In this document: in pieces, positions 53,995-61,489 of the stretch | Numbering within the stretch: the stretch's first letter is position 1 | Layout of the letters: the number at the start of each line of letters is the position of its first letter | Assembly (NCBI RefSeq): GCF_003367395.1 | Contig: NZ_CP031417.1 | Location: forward strand, 1,054,001 to 1,118,000 | Length of the DNA stretch: 64,000 nucleotides | Reading direction: 5' to 3' | Origin: Pseudolabrys taiwanensis | GTDB taxonomy: Bacteria; Pseudomonadota; Alphaproteobacteria; Rhizobiales; Xanthobacteraceae | Program-made: the position numbers and the translations under genes | The notes under the pieces: model-generated | Seen by the model: the letters and a program-made list of their open reading frames with translations, nothing else | What the model was told of the DNA's origin: nothing | The model's database searches: none

Positions 53995-54258
53995 ATGATC
54001 GATCGCCAAGGCGGCCGCATCGTCATTGAATGCGATAGCTGTGATGAGACCTTTGATGGCAACAGCATCGAAGGGGACGGCGACGACTGGCAAGAGGTCT
54101 GGCCGGCCGCCAAGGCCGAAGGCTGGACGTCGAAGAAGATCGGCAATGAATGGGTGCACGGCTGCCCGCATTGCGGAGTTTACATTTCCGCGAAGGCCGG
54201 CTCAAGCCACACGCTGTTATCGTCGTTGCGCACGGTCCGGCCATCACGTGATCGATAG
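53995..54258 (+). CDS. Zinc-ribbon protein interrupted by the 4.1-kb insertion
   Basis: CTAGGAGCGGCGGC precedes ATG 53995. Residues 1-62 read IECDSCDETFDGNS, then WPAAKAEGWTSKKIG and HGCPHCGV, a complete two-CxxC zinc ribbon. The remaining 25 residues are encoded by sequence antisense to a methyltransferase fragment. Joining base 54180 to the sequence after 58276 through the shared TA gives HCGV followed at once by TAG, the probable original stop. So the present C-terminus is an artefact of insertion. Confidence 0.6.
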   Translation: MIDRQGGRIVIECDSCDETFDGNSIEGDGDDWQEVWPAAKAEGWTSKKIGNEWVHGCPHCGVYISAKAGSSHTLLSSLRTVRPSRDR

Positions 54259-54380
54259 CGGACCAGATATGGCGGGTCGGTAAGGATGAAGTCCGCCGAA
54301 GCGGACGCCATCCGGCGCATGACCTCCACGCAATCACCGTGGACCACGGTGTTGCGCGGGCACCAGACGAGAGGGCTCAT
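54180..54380 (-). pseudogene. Site-specific DNA methyltransferase, N-terminal part
   Basis: From ATG 54380: NTVVHGDCVEVMRRM, ILTDPPYLVRYRSRDGR (catalytic DPPY) and WLEPAFAEM, then a stop created by the junction. The next expected residues, YRVLKPGSFAVSFYGW, are found at 58276 on the same strand, the other end of the inserted segment. A 5' remnant of a coupled gene overlaps its start (ATGA). Confidence 0.75.
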
Positions 54381-54487
54381 CGGACCACCTCCAGCACAAG
54401 CTCGAAGGCTTCCCAATCGATGCTGTGGTCGAAATGCACGAAGGCGTGCATATCTTCTGCGCGAATTTCCGCCAATCTGTCCGACAA
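54377..54487 (-). pseudogene. 3' remnant of a gene coupled to the methyltransferase
   Basis: The last 36 codons (LSDRLAEIRAEDMHAFVHFD, ending LEVVR) look coded and their stop overlaps the methyltransferase ATG, as in an operon. Upstream to about 54.7 kb the frame degenerates into low-quality sequence, and nothing else is seen in this gap. Confidence 0.4.
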
Positions 54488-54731
54488 AGGTTGCCCTGCA
54501 ACCCTGCCCCTCTGGCGAAGAGCGGGGGTAGCAAGCGCATAGCCGAGGGGCTCCCATGCTGCACAAGCGAAGCGCGGAAGCTTGGGAGACGGCTTGCGCG
54601 CGCGAGGGGCAGCGCCCCTTCCGACTCTTATGTGAGCCGGGCAAACGCTATTATTCAGGAGGACTTTTCCCATGTGACGGCATTTGAGTTAGGATGGCCA
54701 CATTCATTGCAACTTGATTGACCGTCACGAA

Positions 54732-55928
54732 ATGGAAAGCAGAACCTGCATTTATTGTTGTGAGATCAAGCCCGACAACGAGTTTTCTGAGGAGCATATT
54801 ATCCCTCAGTTTATGGGCGGCTCCTCCGATTGCAAAGAAGCGGTCACCCGCGACGTATGCCAGCGGTGCAACTCAATCTTCGGCCGATACGTTGACGCGC
54901 CGGTCGCAAAGGCATTCTTTCAAAATTCCGTCGAGTACAATGCGTGGGAATCGTGCTTCGACTACGCCCCAGACTCGGGCAACGTCTTTCCCCTCATTTA
55001 TTTCGGCCTGAACCGCAACCTCGCCCTCGAGGACGGCGAAGTCGCCGAGGTATGGCTGGCGCCCGACGGAGGCACCGCGTGGCACATCCACGAGGATCAC
55101 GGCGAAGACTTCGACACCTTTGCGGGCGGCGATCCGGTCCGACGCCGCCGCGAGAAAACAGGCCGCGTTTATTCGTTCCTTGCCTCCGAGCACCCCTATT
55201 GGTTCTTGTCGAACATGAGGTCGGTCCAGAGCCATTTCCACGGCGAGCCTATCTTTCTCGGCACGGAGACCGATCTGGAACACCAACTGCCGAGCAAGCG
55301 CATCAAGGGCCGGTTTTGCAGAAAAGATCCGGAAGCACAGGCAGAGCGGGCTGCAATCAGAACTGTTATTGACACGCAAAAGCCGCTCAACAACCGCGTG
55401 CCGATGGACCTCCTATTTGACGTCCGGTTCCTCGCAAAGCTGGCAATCGGCTTTGGTCATTCCCTCTTCGGCCCGGAGTACGGCGACCTGCAACACACCG
55501 CCACGCTGCGCAGGCTTCTGCAAACCAGGAGGTCAAACCTGGACACCGCATCGCCGACCGTCCGAATGAAAACCTATTTCACTAACCTTCAGGACTTGTC
55601 GCTCAAGCCCTTCAGAGTCCCCGCCGGATTTGTCTTCTTCCTCACGGCGGTCAAGAAGGACGCCGTGCTCGCCATCATATTCCCCAGCGGACGCACCGCT
55701 CAGGTTTCAATCACGGACAGCGCGGTAGATGCCGCCTTCAATGCCGCAGACAAGCTGAAGGAAGAGCGCGTCTTTGTCTCATTTCCCCAACTTAAGCGGA
55801 CGATCGGCCCAATATCGATGTTCGAATACATCGCATGGAGGACGGCCTCTCACCGCATACCGACGCTGGATCACATCCTGCGGCGGCTGACATCACGCTC
55901 CGCAATGCCGGCGCTCAGGCAGCGCTAA
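54732..55928 (+). CDS. HNH endonuclease family protein, 398 aa
   Basis: The N-terminal 60 residues form an HNH module: CIYCCEIKPDNEFSEEHIIPQFMGG and VCQRCNSIFG, with two CxxC pairs and the catalytic-type His-Ile-Ile-Pro strand. The remaining 330 residues are a large domain of unknown type (FDVRFLAKLAIGFGHSLFGP). This architecture is frequent among solitary nucleases in defence islands and prophages. It could act on invading DNA or mobilise the segment it sits in. ATG 54732 is preferred to a TTG at 54714; neither has a strong ribosome-binding site. Confidence 0.75.
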   Translation: MESRTCIYCCEIKPDNEFSEEHIIPQFMGGSSDCKEAVTRDVCQRCNSIFGRYVDAPVAKAFFQNSVEYNAWESCFDYAPDSGNVFPLIYFGLNRNLALEDGEVAEVWLAPDGGTAWHIHEDHGEDFDTFAGGDPVRRRREKTGRVYSFLASEHPYWFLSNMRSVQSHFHGEPIFLGTETDLEHQLPSKRIKGRFCRKDPEAQAERAAIRTVIDTQKPLNNRVPMDLLFDVRFLAKLAIGFGHSLFGPEYGDLQHTATLRRLLQTRRSNLDTASPTVRMKTYFTNLQDLSLKPFRVPAGFVFFLTAVKKDAVLAIIFPSGRTAQVSITDSAVDAAFNAADKLKEERVFVSFPQLKRTIGPISMFEYIAWRTASHRIPTLDHILRRLTSRSAMPALRQR

Positions 55929-56151
55929 TGCTCTTCATAAAGAGGGCATTTGGCGAACGGCGCGGAGCCAATTGCCAGCCCCGAGACCGGAGAAAGGGTA
56001 GCCGCAGGAGCGTCAGCATAGCGCCGCCAAAGGCGGGACGCGGGACCGACTGCCCCCGGCGAGGGGTGCCATATCGCGCAAGGGATCGTCACCGCAGGCC
56101 GGGACATAGAAACGGCCGCAAAGGTCGGACATGCCGGGGTCGGTAGCCGGC

Positions 56152-56715
56152 TTACCACCAGAGAGCATTCCGAAGCGTTGCGACAGCGCCGCGAGGCTTG
56201 CCGAGCTTCTTAGTCGTATTTGTTATGCCGTCAATACCGATGCCGTCCAAGAGTTTCGTGTGCATTTTGTTGGACAGCTTGGAGTTCTTGCGTCGACACA
56301 TAAATATCAGCAAGACCTCTAAGGACCTTAGCCATTCCTCACTGATCCCGACTGAAAAACCATTGTGCACGCCTTTTGGCTTCGCAAGAAGGTGCAAGAT
56401 CAAGGTGCCTTTCATGTCAGCCCAGTCGCGCAGAATCTTGACTTTGTTAGTCGGGTTGAAAACTTCGGCACGGAATCCTTGATGCTTAGTAATGCCGACG
56501 TACAGAGGTTTGTAATTCCTGCCGTTCCTGAGTGAAAAAATGTAGGCGCCTTGTGCCCAAGAAAGCTCCGCCCCAACGTCGTCGTCGATCGATGCCCAAG
56601 CATCCTTCAGATCTTTTTTTTCGAATGGAAGGTAACGCGGAATCTCATATGGCCCATAACGGCTATAGAACTCTGGTGATTGCTTGCACCGTTCGCTGCA
56701 ACGGCTGCTTGTCAT
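56152..56715 (-). CDS. GIY-YIG-like protein, 187 aa
   Basis: GAYIFSLRNGRNYKPLYVGITK is a divergent GIY-YIG core (AYIF and YVGI strands) and FRAEVFNPTNKVKI supplies the following conserved segment. The catalytic Arg and Glu positions are plausible but not certain. ATG 56715 overlaps the upstream gene by 53 bp; the exact start is unsure. It is third in the autoinducer-synthase transcript. Relatives of this type occur as solitary genes in bacteria with unknown targets. Confidence 0.55.
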   Translation of the reverse strand: MTSSRCSERCKQSPEFYSRYGPYEIPRYLPFEKKDLKDAWASIDDDVGAELSWAQGAYIFSLRNGRNYKPLYVGITKHQGFRAEVFNPTNKVKILRDWADMKGTLILHLLAKPKGVHNGFSVGISEEWLRSLEVLLIFMCRRKNSKLSNKMHTKLLDGIGIDGITNTTKKLGKPRGAVATLRNALWW

Positions 56716-56980
56716 ACTCCAAGTGCAACGCTCTTCCGCCCACCTCGCGGACACGAAGACGCGAAAGCATCCCATGCTTCTCGAAGAACTGCAGCAGTTT
56801 CGCGCGTTCCTTGTCCGGCAATGCCGTCATACACCTTACGATCTCAAATAGGTCCGGCTCCTGCATCAGGTAATGGACCTCCATCAAGCGCGGCAGCGTA
56901 CCCGCCCGAGCGAGGATGTCCCGCACGATGTCGATCGCGTGCAGCTCAATTTCGCGGTCATCAGGCGACGGCTGGGACAT
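56663..56980 (-). CDS. Hypothetical protein, 105 aa, coupled to autoinducer synthase
   Basis: ATG 56980 lies inside the end of the synthase gene (20-bp overlap). The protein is helical: EIELHAIDIVRDILARAGTL, then YLMQEPDLFEIVRCMTALPD and LLQFFEKHGML. No LuxR-type DNA-binding domain is present. Its fixed place behind a LuxI gene suggests a role in the same response, for example as an adaptor, but that is inference. Confidence 0.6.
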   Translation of the reverse strand: MSQPSPDDREIELHAIDIVRDILARAGTLPRLMEVHYLMQEPDLFEIVRCMTALPDKERAKLLQFFEKHGMLSRLRVREVGGRALHLEYDKQPLQRTVQAITRVL

Positions 56981-57629
56981 GTCTCGCCCCCGGGATGAAT
57001 GGACGAACGGGACCGCGCTGCACCAACGCGGAGCGATGCTCAAGGCCGCGATCAGCGCGGATGCCAGCAAGCGCCTCGGACGTGACATCAATCAACACGG
57101 CAACCAGCCATTCGCCCTCGTGCACATCCGGCAGGCCGAGCGCCCGTACCCGCCAGCCGTAGTTCAAGAACTTAGGCAGCCAGAAGGTGTTCATCAGCAC
57201 GGAGATGCCCGACAGGCCTTCACGGAGCCCGTAGTCGATCATCGAGGCAATGACCGTGCTGCCGATCTTGGAGCCCGTGTGCTCCTCGCGCCGCTCGGGC
57301 ACAACGAATATCCGCGTCCACTCGGCAATGGACGGCGCGCGCGGCACGCCTCTCTGCTCGGCGAAGCGCGCAAACACGTCGCCAATCAGATGCGGTCCCG
57401 TCGTCGGCACGAGTCGCAGACCGCCAACCACGCGGCCGGCCTCGAGCCCCAGCAAATAGACCGTGTCATCGGTGTCGAACTGGTCGTATTCGCGGTTGTC
57501 GCTGCGCGGCGTCAGCCCTGGCCAGCGCAGCTCCTCGATGTAGATGCGGTGGCGTATCTGGTGGTGCTCGTCCAGCTCGCGCTGATAAAGATGCCGGTTG
57601 GCACTGGTGATGATGTGCACGTCAAGCAT
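56961..57629 (-). CDS. Acyl-homoserine-lactone synthase (LuxI family)
   Basis: Start 57629 follows GGGGGACGGC; the product has 222 residues, the normal LuxI length. The invariant residues are present: Arg26 and Tyr30 in RHRIY, Trp36, Asp49 and Asp52 in EYDQFDTDD, Arg72 in GGLRLVP, Glu103 and Arg106 in EWTRIFV. It makes an N-acyl-homoserine lactone from SAM and an acyl donor. No luxR gene is in the island, so the signal would act through a host receptor or through other cells. A palindrome resembling a lux box lies 61 bp upstream. Confidence 0.92.
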   Translation of the reverse strand: MLDVHIITSANRHLYQRELDEHHQIRHRIYIEELRWPGLTPRSDNREYDQFDTDDTVYLLGLEAGRVVGGLRLVPTTGPHLIGDVFARFAEQRGVPRAPSIAEWTRIFVVPERREEHTGSKIGSTVIASMIDYGLREGLSGISVLMNTFWLPKFLNYGWRVRALGLPDVHEGEWLVAVLIDVTSEALAGIRADRGLEHRSALVQRGPVRPFIPGARHVPAVA

Positions 57630-57689
57630 GCCGTCCCCCGATGGCAAGACTCCCCGGGGGATGCTCGGCCAGGTGCGATTCAACCGTAA

Positions 57690-57705
57690 CCCTCAAAATT
57701 GAGGG
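57690..57705. promoter_or_regulatory. Candidate lux-box-like palindrome
   Basis: CCCTCAAAATTGAGGG is a perfect 7-2-7 inverted repeat located 61 bp before the synthase start on the minus strand, the usual place for LuxR-type autoregulation. The sequence differs from the tra box and from the classic lux box, so the binding protein is unknown. Confidence 0.5.
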
Positions 57706-57827
57706 GTTGACGCTAGAGCGAGATCTCGCCGCGCCGTAGGCGCCCGCCTACCGGCGGAGCCGGTCAACGGCGCGACCATCGACTAGGCTGACATTGCCGC
57801 AGTGACCCCACATCAGAGGACACCGCC

Positions 57828-58004
57828 CTATCTTTCTCGAAACGCTTTCTCAATTTGATCTCTGAGAGGCTTTGTCAGATACGATATAACTGACCGCATC
57901 TCAGTCTGGATGAATGCTTCCACCGGCATACCCGGCACTATCTTGAGGCCCTCTAGGCGTGCCACTTGGTCGGCCGACAACACAATACGAACAGCGTAAT
58001 AGCG
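57828..58004 (-). pseudogene. HlyD-type secretion adaptor, C-terminal remnant
   Basis: RYYAVRIVLSADQVARLEGL, then VPGMPVEAFIQTEMRS and YLTKPLRDQIEKAFRER is the C-terminal end of a type I secretion membrane-fusion protein. The 350 or so preceding residues are absent; the frame begins at a junction with another truncated gene near 58004. Confidence 0.75.
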
Positions 58005-58128
58005 CATCGACTGGCGGCACGCTCGTATCGTTTCCACCAATTTGGCCTCCGGTATAGTTCGCGCCACTGTAGTTGCCATAGGTCGGAATAATGCTAGAAG
58101 ACATAGTTCCCCAGTTGATATTGGACAT
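58003..58128 (-). pseudogene. N-terminal remnant of a probable secreted Ca-binding/RTX-type protein
   Basis: ATG 58128 follows GAAGGG. The 42 residues include YGNYSGANYTGGQIGG and VPPVDA, a pattern I associate with the N-termini of rhizobial type I-secreted proteins. The frame then runs into the HlyD remnant in another register, so a deletion fused a substrate gene to its secretion gene. Confidence 0.45.
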
Positions 58129-58174
58129 GAGACCCTTCGCCCGAAAATGTCTGATTAGTTCGTTGTCGGCCGAT

Positions 58175-58276
58175 TTAGTCGCGGCAACCCGCCGCGCGCC
58201 ACGCCGCGATGAACTTGTCCGCGACGTTCCAGCCGTAGAAGCTCACGGCAAACGATCCCGGCTTGAGCACGCGGTA
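58175..58276 (-). pseudogene. Site-specific DNA methyltransferase, middle part
   Basis: Reads YRVLKPGSFAVSFYGW then VADKFIAAWRAAGCRD and a stop. It continues the fragment at 54180-54380 without a missing residue when the ends of the inserted segment are joined. The rest of the gene (SAM motif) is gone, so the enzyme was already truncated or decayed later. Confidence 0.7.
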
Positions 58277-58312
58277 GGAGGAAACACTGCCTTGAAGAAA
58301 CGCACAGCGACA

Positions 58313-58543
58313 ATGACCGATACGTGGGCTGTCACAGTGGCCCGAAACGGGGACGATGTCGTAACCATCGAAACCAACTGCTTGTCCGGCCGCGATCTCC
58401 GTCCCGGCGATGCTGAGGTGATCAGGACGGCTGCCTATCACTTGCTCGCCTTCATCGGCGACGAATCCGCAGGATTGTCATGTGTCGCTGGTCGCCTCAG
58501 CGTCCCGCCATCGATAGGCAGCATTGAGAGCGGCTGCCCATAA
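58313..58543 (+). CDS. Small hypothetical protein, 76 aa
   Basis: Starts MTDTWAVTVARNGDDVVTIE, then LSGRDLRPGDAEVIRTAAYH and LLAFIGDE, a compact form seen in short rhizobial proteins encoded beside phage-like methyltransferases. The last 25 residues look less conserved and may be a run-on. GGAGGAA at 58277 belongs to the sequence that would follow the zinc-ribbon gene without the insertion. Confidence 0.5.
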   Translation: MTDTWAVTVARNGDDVVTIETNCLSGRDLRPGDAEVIRTAAYHLLAFIGDESAGLSCVAGRLSVPPSIGSIESGCP

Positions 58544-58612
58544 CCTTCCATCGACCAGCGCATCCGCGCGCCCTGCCGCAAGCGGCGATGAAAATCGTTC
58601 ACTGCGGATCAG

Positions 58613-58960
58613 TCGTGAATTTCTCCAGCGCCGCGTCGTCGCACACCTTGTGTGGTCTCGGGGCGATCTTGCGACGGCATGCACGGCCGGCCGTTCATGT
58701 CGGCCGATCGACCGTCGGAAAATGTCGCGTTGTGCTGACAAAAGCCCTGGCAAAGCGAGAATAGTGGCGCGTGCCGCCCGCCAACCAAAACTGGGTGCGC
58801 CCTACGGCGCGATCTGGCGTCAGGCCGACGACGTGAATTTGTCGAACTTTCGCGAGCATCCTGAGTATCTGACGCCAGGTAGAGAGCTTCCTGCTCCAAT
58901 CCACTCTAGACGCGTTCCACGTCGCCATTCCGCTCACGTTCTGCGACGCACGTGCCCCTG
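58613..58960 (+). pseudogene. Decayed copy of the 87-aa/82-aa gene pair
   Basis: Plus-strand frames contain VVAHLVWSRGDLATA (compare 39473-39736) and then GAPYGAIWRQADDV with FREHPEYLTP (compare 39216-39464), with frameshifts between. A further piece, FRGTCVAERERNGDVERV, is on the opposite strand at 58905-58960, so the block has also been rearranged. The interval 58544-59112 holds nothing else recognisable. Confidence 0.55.
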
Positions 58961-59112
58961 AAGCGAGCGGCAATGGCCGCCTCGACCCGCACACGGCTCA
59001 AGCTGAACCGTGTAGCGGCGACATCGCATCGGTCGCCGCACGCGCAAAGGCGCGACCCCTGCTTCCACAGGGGCTTGCGCGACTTTCGCAAATCAGAGAA
59101 TCTGTCCGCGGG

Positions 59113-59371
59113 TGTGGAAACCCGGACCAGCGATAGGCACGCTCACGGTTAGCGCCGTTGAAGCTGCCGAGGCGCATGGGGCCTTGGCGGCTCCTAGCGC
59201 AGTAGGACGCCTTGGCGGGCGCCCGACCACGGCCATTATGGCCGGGGGCGGTGCGCCATGTCCAGGCGAAAGCTAAAAGCCGCCGACCTGTCTCGCTGGC
59301 AGGTTTCCAACCCCCGGCTGCCGGTCCGCTACCGGCGACGGCTGTGGAAAGCCGAAACCAGCGAGCATCAC
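59113..59371 (+). promoter_or_regulatory. Candidate structured mRNA leader, copy B
   Basis: Upstream element GGAAACCCGGACCAGCGA (59116-59133), middle element 59286-59311 with stem ACCTG/CAGGT around loop TCTCGCTGG, hairpin GCCGGT/ACCGGC, and start-proximal ACCAGCGAG (59357-59365). The loop CTCGCTGG is the exact complement of CCAGCGAG next to the start. In copy A these are CTCACTAG and CTAGTGAG, so two base pairs covary. The stem also covaries (ACCTG/CAGGT against ACCCG/CGGGT). Confidence 0.65.
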
Positions 59372-60805
59372 ATGACGTCACCAGCACGAGCAGACGCCCA
59401 GGCGCTACCCGCCTGTGCGCACGAGACCACTACTCCACCCCCGAACCCTGTCGAGAATGTCGCCGCGGCCGCCGGCCGTGCACCTGTAACCAGTTCGCGT
59501 AGGGGTTTTCTAATGAACACCGTTGTGTCTGTTGCGTCGCTTGCGTCTGCCTCTGCCATGGCCGCGCCACCGAACCTCTCGCCGGCGTCTACCGAAATCC
59601 ACCCGGACGAGAAGTTGCTTTCTTTCATCAGTCGACTGAAATCGCTACGAAGGCGCCTCAAGACGGCAGACGACGCATGCAGCAAGACTCGCGCTCGCGT
59701 TAAGGCAGCCGAGTCACAGCTTCCGCCACTGCCTCCGGAACCGGAGCCCCCGTCGGAGTATGCGGATCTATGGCAGCGTATTACGAACGCAGAGATGAAA
59801 GTGTTGTCGGATAAACATCCGCTCGCGGTCTGGGAGCGGGACACTTCCGATGCGCGCACGGCGATCCATCGGATGCAGCGAGATCGACAAGTCGAACTCG
59901 ATGAACGGTGCGGCGTATATACGGCAGAAGATGAATTCGACGAAATCTGGGACGAGATGCAGGAGGTCGGCCGGGTGGTCTATGACACACCGGCTCGTAC
60001 ACTCGACGGACTTCGCGCTAAAGTTCTGGCGCTTAAGCTACTTGCATGGGCCGATGACGTTGATGACGAGTGGTGGCCGTCGATCCGGCGCGACATTCTC
60101 ACAATCTCGCGCGTCGGTTCAGCATCGATCGTCGTCCAAGACGAAGCCCTCAGCCCCTCGGAAAGCGACCCGATTTTCGCGGCTATTCAGCAAGATCGTT
60201 CTGCTTATGAAGCATTTTTTGCACGGTGCCGGATCGAGGACGAGATGAGTGAGCGCGGCGAAAAGCGTGCTTGCGCTCCTGGCGATTATCGCACTCCCGA
60301 GATGGTTGCCGCTGTCAATCGATCGCGAGCCGCCCGCGCAGCGTTGGCGAACACTACACCCACTACGCCCGAGGGACTTGCGGCATATTTGAACTATGTT
60401 GTCGAATGGTCGTTTGACGAAGTGATGTTCGGCGACGATGAGGAAACCCAGATCTTCATCAGAACATTGCGGCGCAGCGTTTTTGAATTGCTTTCAGCGC
60501 TGCCGAGCGCCGACCGCACAGAGCCTCCGGCCGATGATGAAACACCGCGGTTGATCGCCGCGCATCGCGCAGCCTTCGCAGCCATTGCAGGGCCCGACGA
60601 TGTGATAGACCAACTCTCGGACGCTGAGGACGAGCATCGCACCGCTCTTTGGGCAGCGCGACCGACGACCCGAGCGTCGCTTGACGCCTATCTCGAATAT
60701 TGGGCCGATCTTGCTCGTCGAGATGGCGACGGCTTCCTCGTCAATGGCCGAGCGTTTTCGGACTTCCTTTCGAAGCTCCGTGTCGCCTTCGCGGGCGCGA
60801 TCTGA
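59372..60805 (+). CDS. Twin-arginine-signal protein with structured leader (copy B), 477 aa
   Basis: ATG 59372 ends the leader. The first 70 residues match copy A at 40708-41256, including SSRRGFLMNTVVSVASLASASAMA, a Tat-type signal. The mature part is about 400 residues, helical and acidic. It begins with a coiled coil (ISRLKSLRRRLKTADDACSK) and includes repeated DPIFAAIQQDRSAYEAFFARC-like and YLEYWADLARRDGDGFLVNG segments typical of a multi-copy rhizobial island family. Function unknown; periplasmic location predicted. A hairpin terminator follows. Confidence 0.7.
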   Translation: MTSPARADAQALPACAHETTTPPPNPVENVAAAAGRAPVTSSRRGFLMNTVVSVASLASASAMAAPPNLSPASTEIHPDEKLLSFISRLKSLRRRLKTADDACSKTRARVKAAESQLPPLPPEPEPPSEYADLWQRITNAEMKVLSDKHPLAVWERDTSDARTAIHRMQRDRQVELDERCGVYTAEDEFDEIWDEMQEVGRVVYDTPARTLDGLRAKVLALKLLAWADDVDDEWWPSIRRDILTISRVGSASIVVQDEALSPSESDPIFAAIQQDRSAYEAFFARCRIEDEMSERGEKRACAPGDYRTPEMVAAVNRSRAARAALANTTPTTPEGLAAYLNYVVEWSFDEVMFGDDEETQIFIRTLRRSVFELLSALPSADRTEPPADDETPRLIAAHRAAFAAIAGPDDVIDQLSDAEDEHRTALWAARPTTRASLDAYLEYWADLARRDGDGFLVNGRAFSDFLSKLRVAFAGAI

Positions 60806-60818
60806 TTGAGCAAACGCC

Positions 60819-60842
60819 CCCGCCCGCTGCAACGCGGGCGGG
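60819..60842 (+). terminator. GC-rich hairpin after copy B gene
   Basis: CCCGCCCGC and GCGGGCGGG form a perfect 9-bp stem with loop TGCAAC, 13 bp past the stop. There is no T-tract. Confidence 0.5.
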
Positions 60843-60960
60843 CACCCGCTGCAAGTGCCGTTGAGAAACGAAAATTTATTGGCGATGAATTCAATAACAC
60901 ATCGCCAGACGCTCATGATCCACCCAGCGGCAGGCATACGAGCACTCAAAGGTCGACGGG

Positions 60961-61334
60961 GTGGCCACGTGCGAGTGCCACCTGATGCCGCACATTTTCA
61001 AGGAGCCGTGCGGCCGCCCCCTCACCTACGGCCGCATCCGCTACGAGCACATCAATCCGGACGCCATTTCGCGCGACAACAGCCTTGAGAACTGTGCCGC
61101 CTTGGTCACTGAATGTCGCGCTTCAAGACGGACACCTATGACGCCCCAACGATCGCCAAGATTAAACGCGTGGAGGACAAGGCCCATGGCATTGTAGATC
61201 CTTGGAGAAAGAGACTTCCTGGCGGCAAAGACGACCCGTTCAAGTTCAAGCTCGGCTGCCGAAGAATTGTGGATCGTCGTACTGAAGAGCCCTGGGGAGC
61301 AAACCGCATTTCTACCGATAGGCGAGATGCCTAA
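60961..61334 (+). pseudogene. Frameshifted HNH-endonuclease-like gene
   Basis: The first frame carries GRIRYEHINPDAISRDNSLENCAALVTEC, an HNH core with His and Asn, and the next frame continues RFKTDTYDAPTIAKIKRVEDKAHGI and RLPGGKDDPFKFKLG, the usual tail of phage HNH proteins. A shift near 61110 separates them. No clear start is seen. Confidence 0.6.
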
Positions 61335-61489
61335 CGTTATAATCGTCGCGCTCGCTTTAGCTCGCTCGAAGACTGCACGTAGTTCAAATGGGAGATGCGT
61401 GGGCGATTGCAATAGCTGCTCACGTAGCGCTAAAGTAGCTCGCCGCCGGTCATTATCAAAGCATTTGACCGACTGCTGCGAGGGCGACG

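Larger units (their letters stand above)
54181..58276. mobile_element. Circularly permuted 4.1-kb inserted segment
   Basis: The segment begins with TA at 54181-54182 and ends with TA at 58275-58276. Joining its ends through TA restores one continuous methyltransferase frame (GAA ATG TAC CGC). Joining the outer flanks through TA gives a zinc-ribbon gene with a tidy stop and a GGAGGAA ahead of the next gene. Both facts are expected if a circle of about 4,094 bp inserted at a TA dinucleotide. It carries an HNH gene, a GIY-YIG-like gene, an autoinducer synthase and type I secretion remnants. No recombinase is recognised inside. Confidence 0.6.

Noticed and set aside
55929..56151. Small reading frames on both strands after the HNH gene
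   Set aside because: No start with a ribosome-binding site and no resemblance to known proteins; composition suggests noncoding spacer.
59113..59371. Reading the copy B leader as part of the protein (start at ATG 59258)
   Set aside because: The added 38 residues come from the conserved inverted-repeat region, whose changes between copies preserve base pairing, not amino acids.
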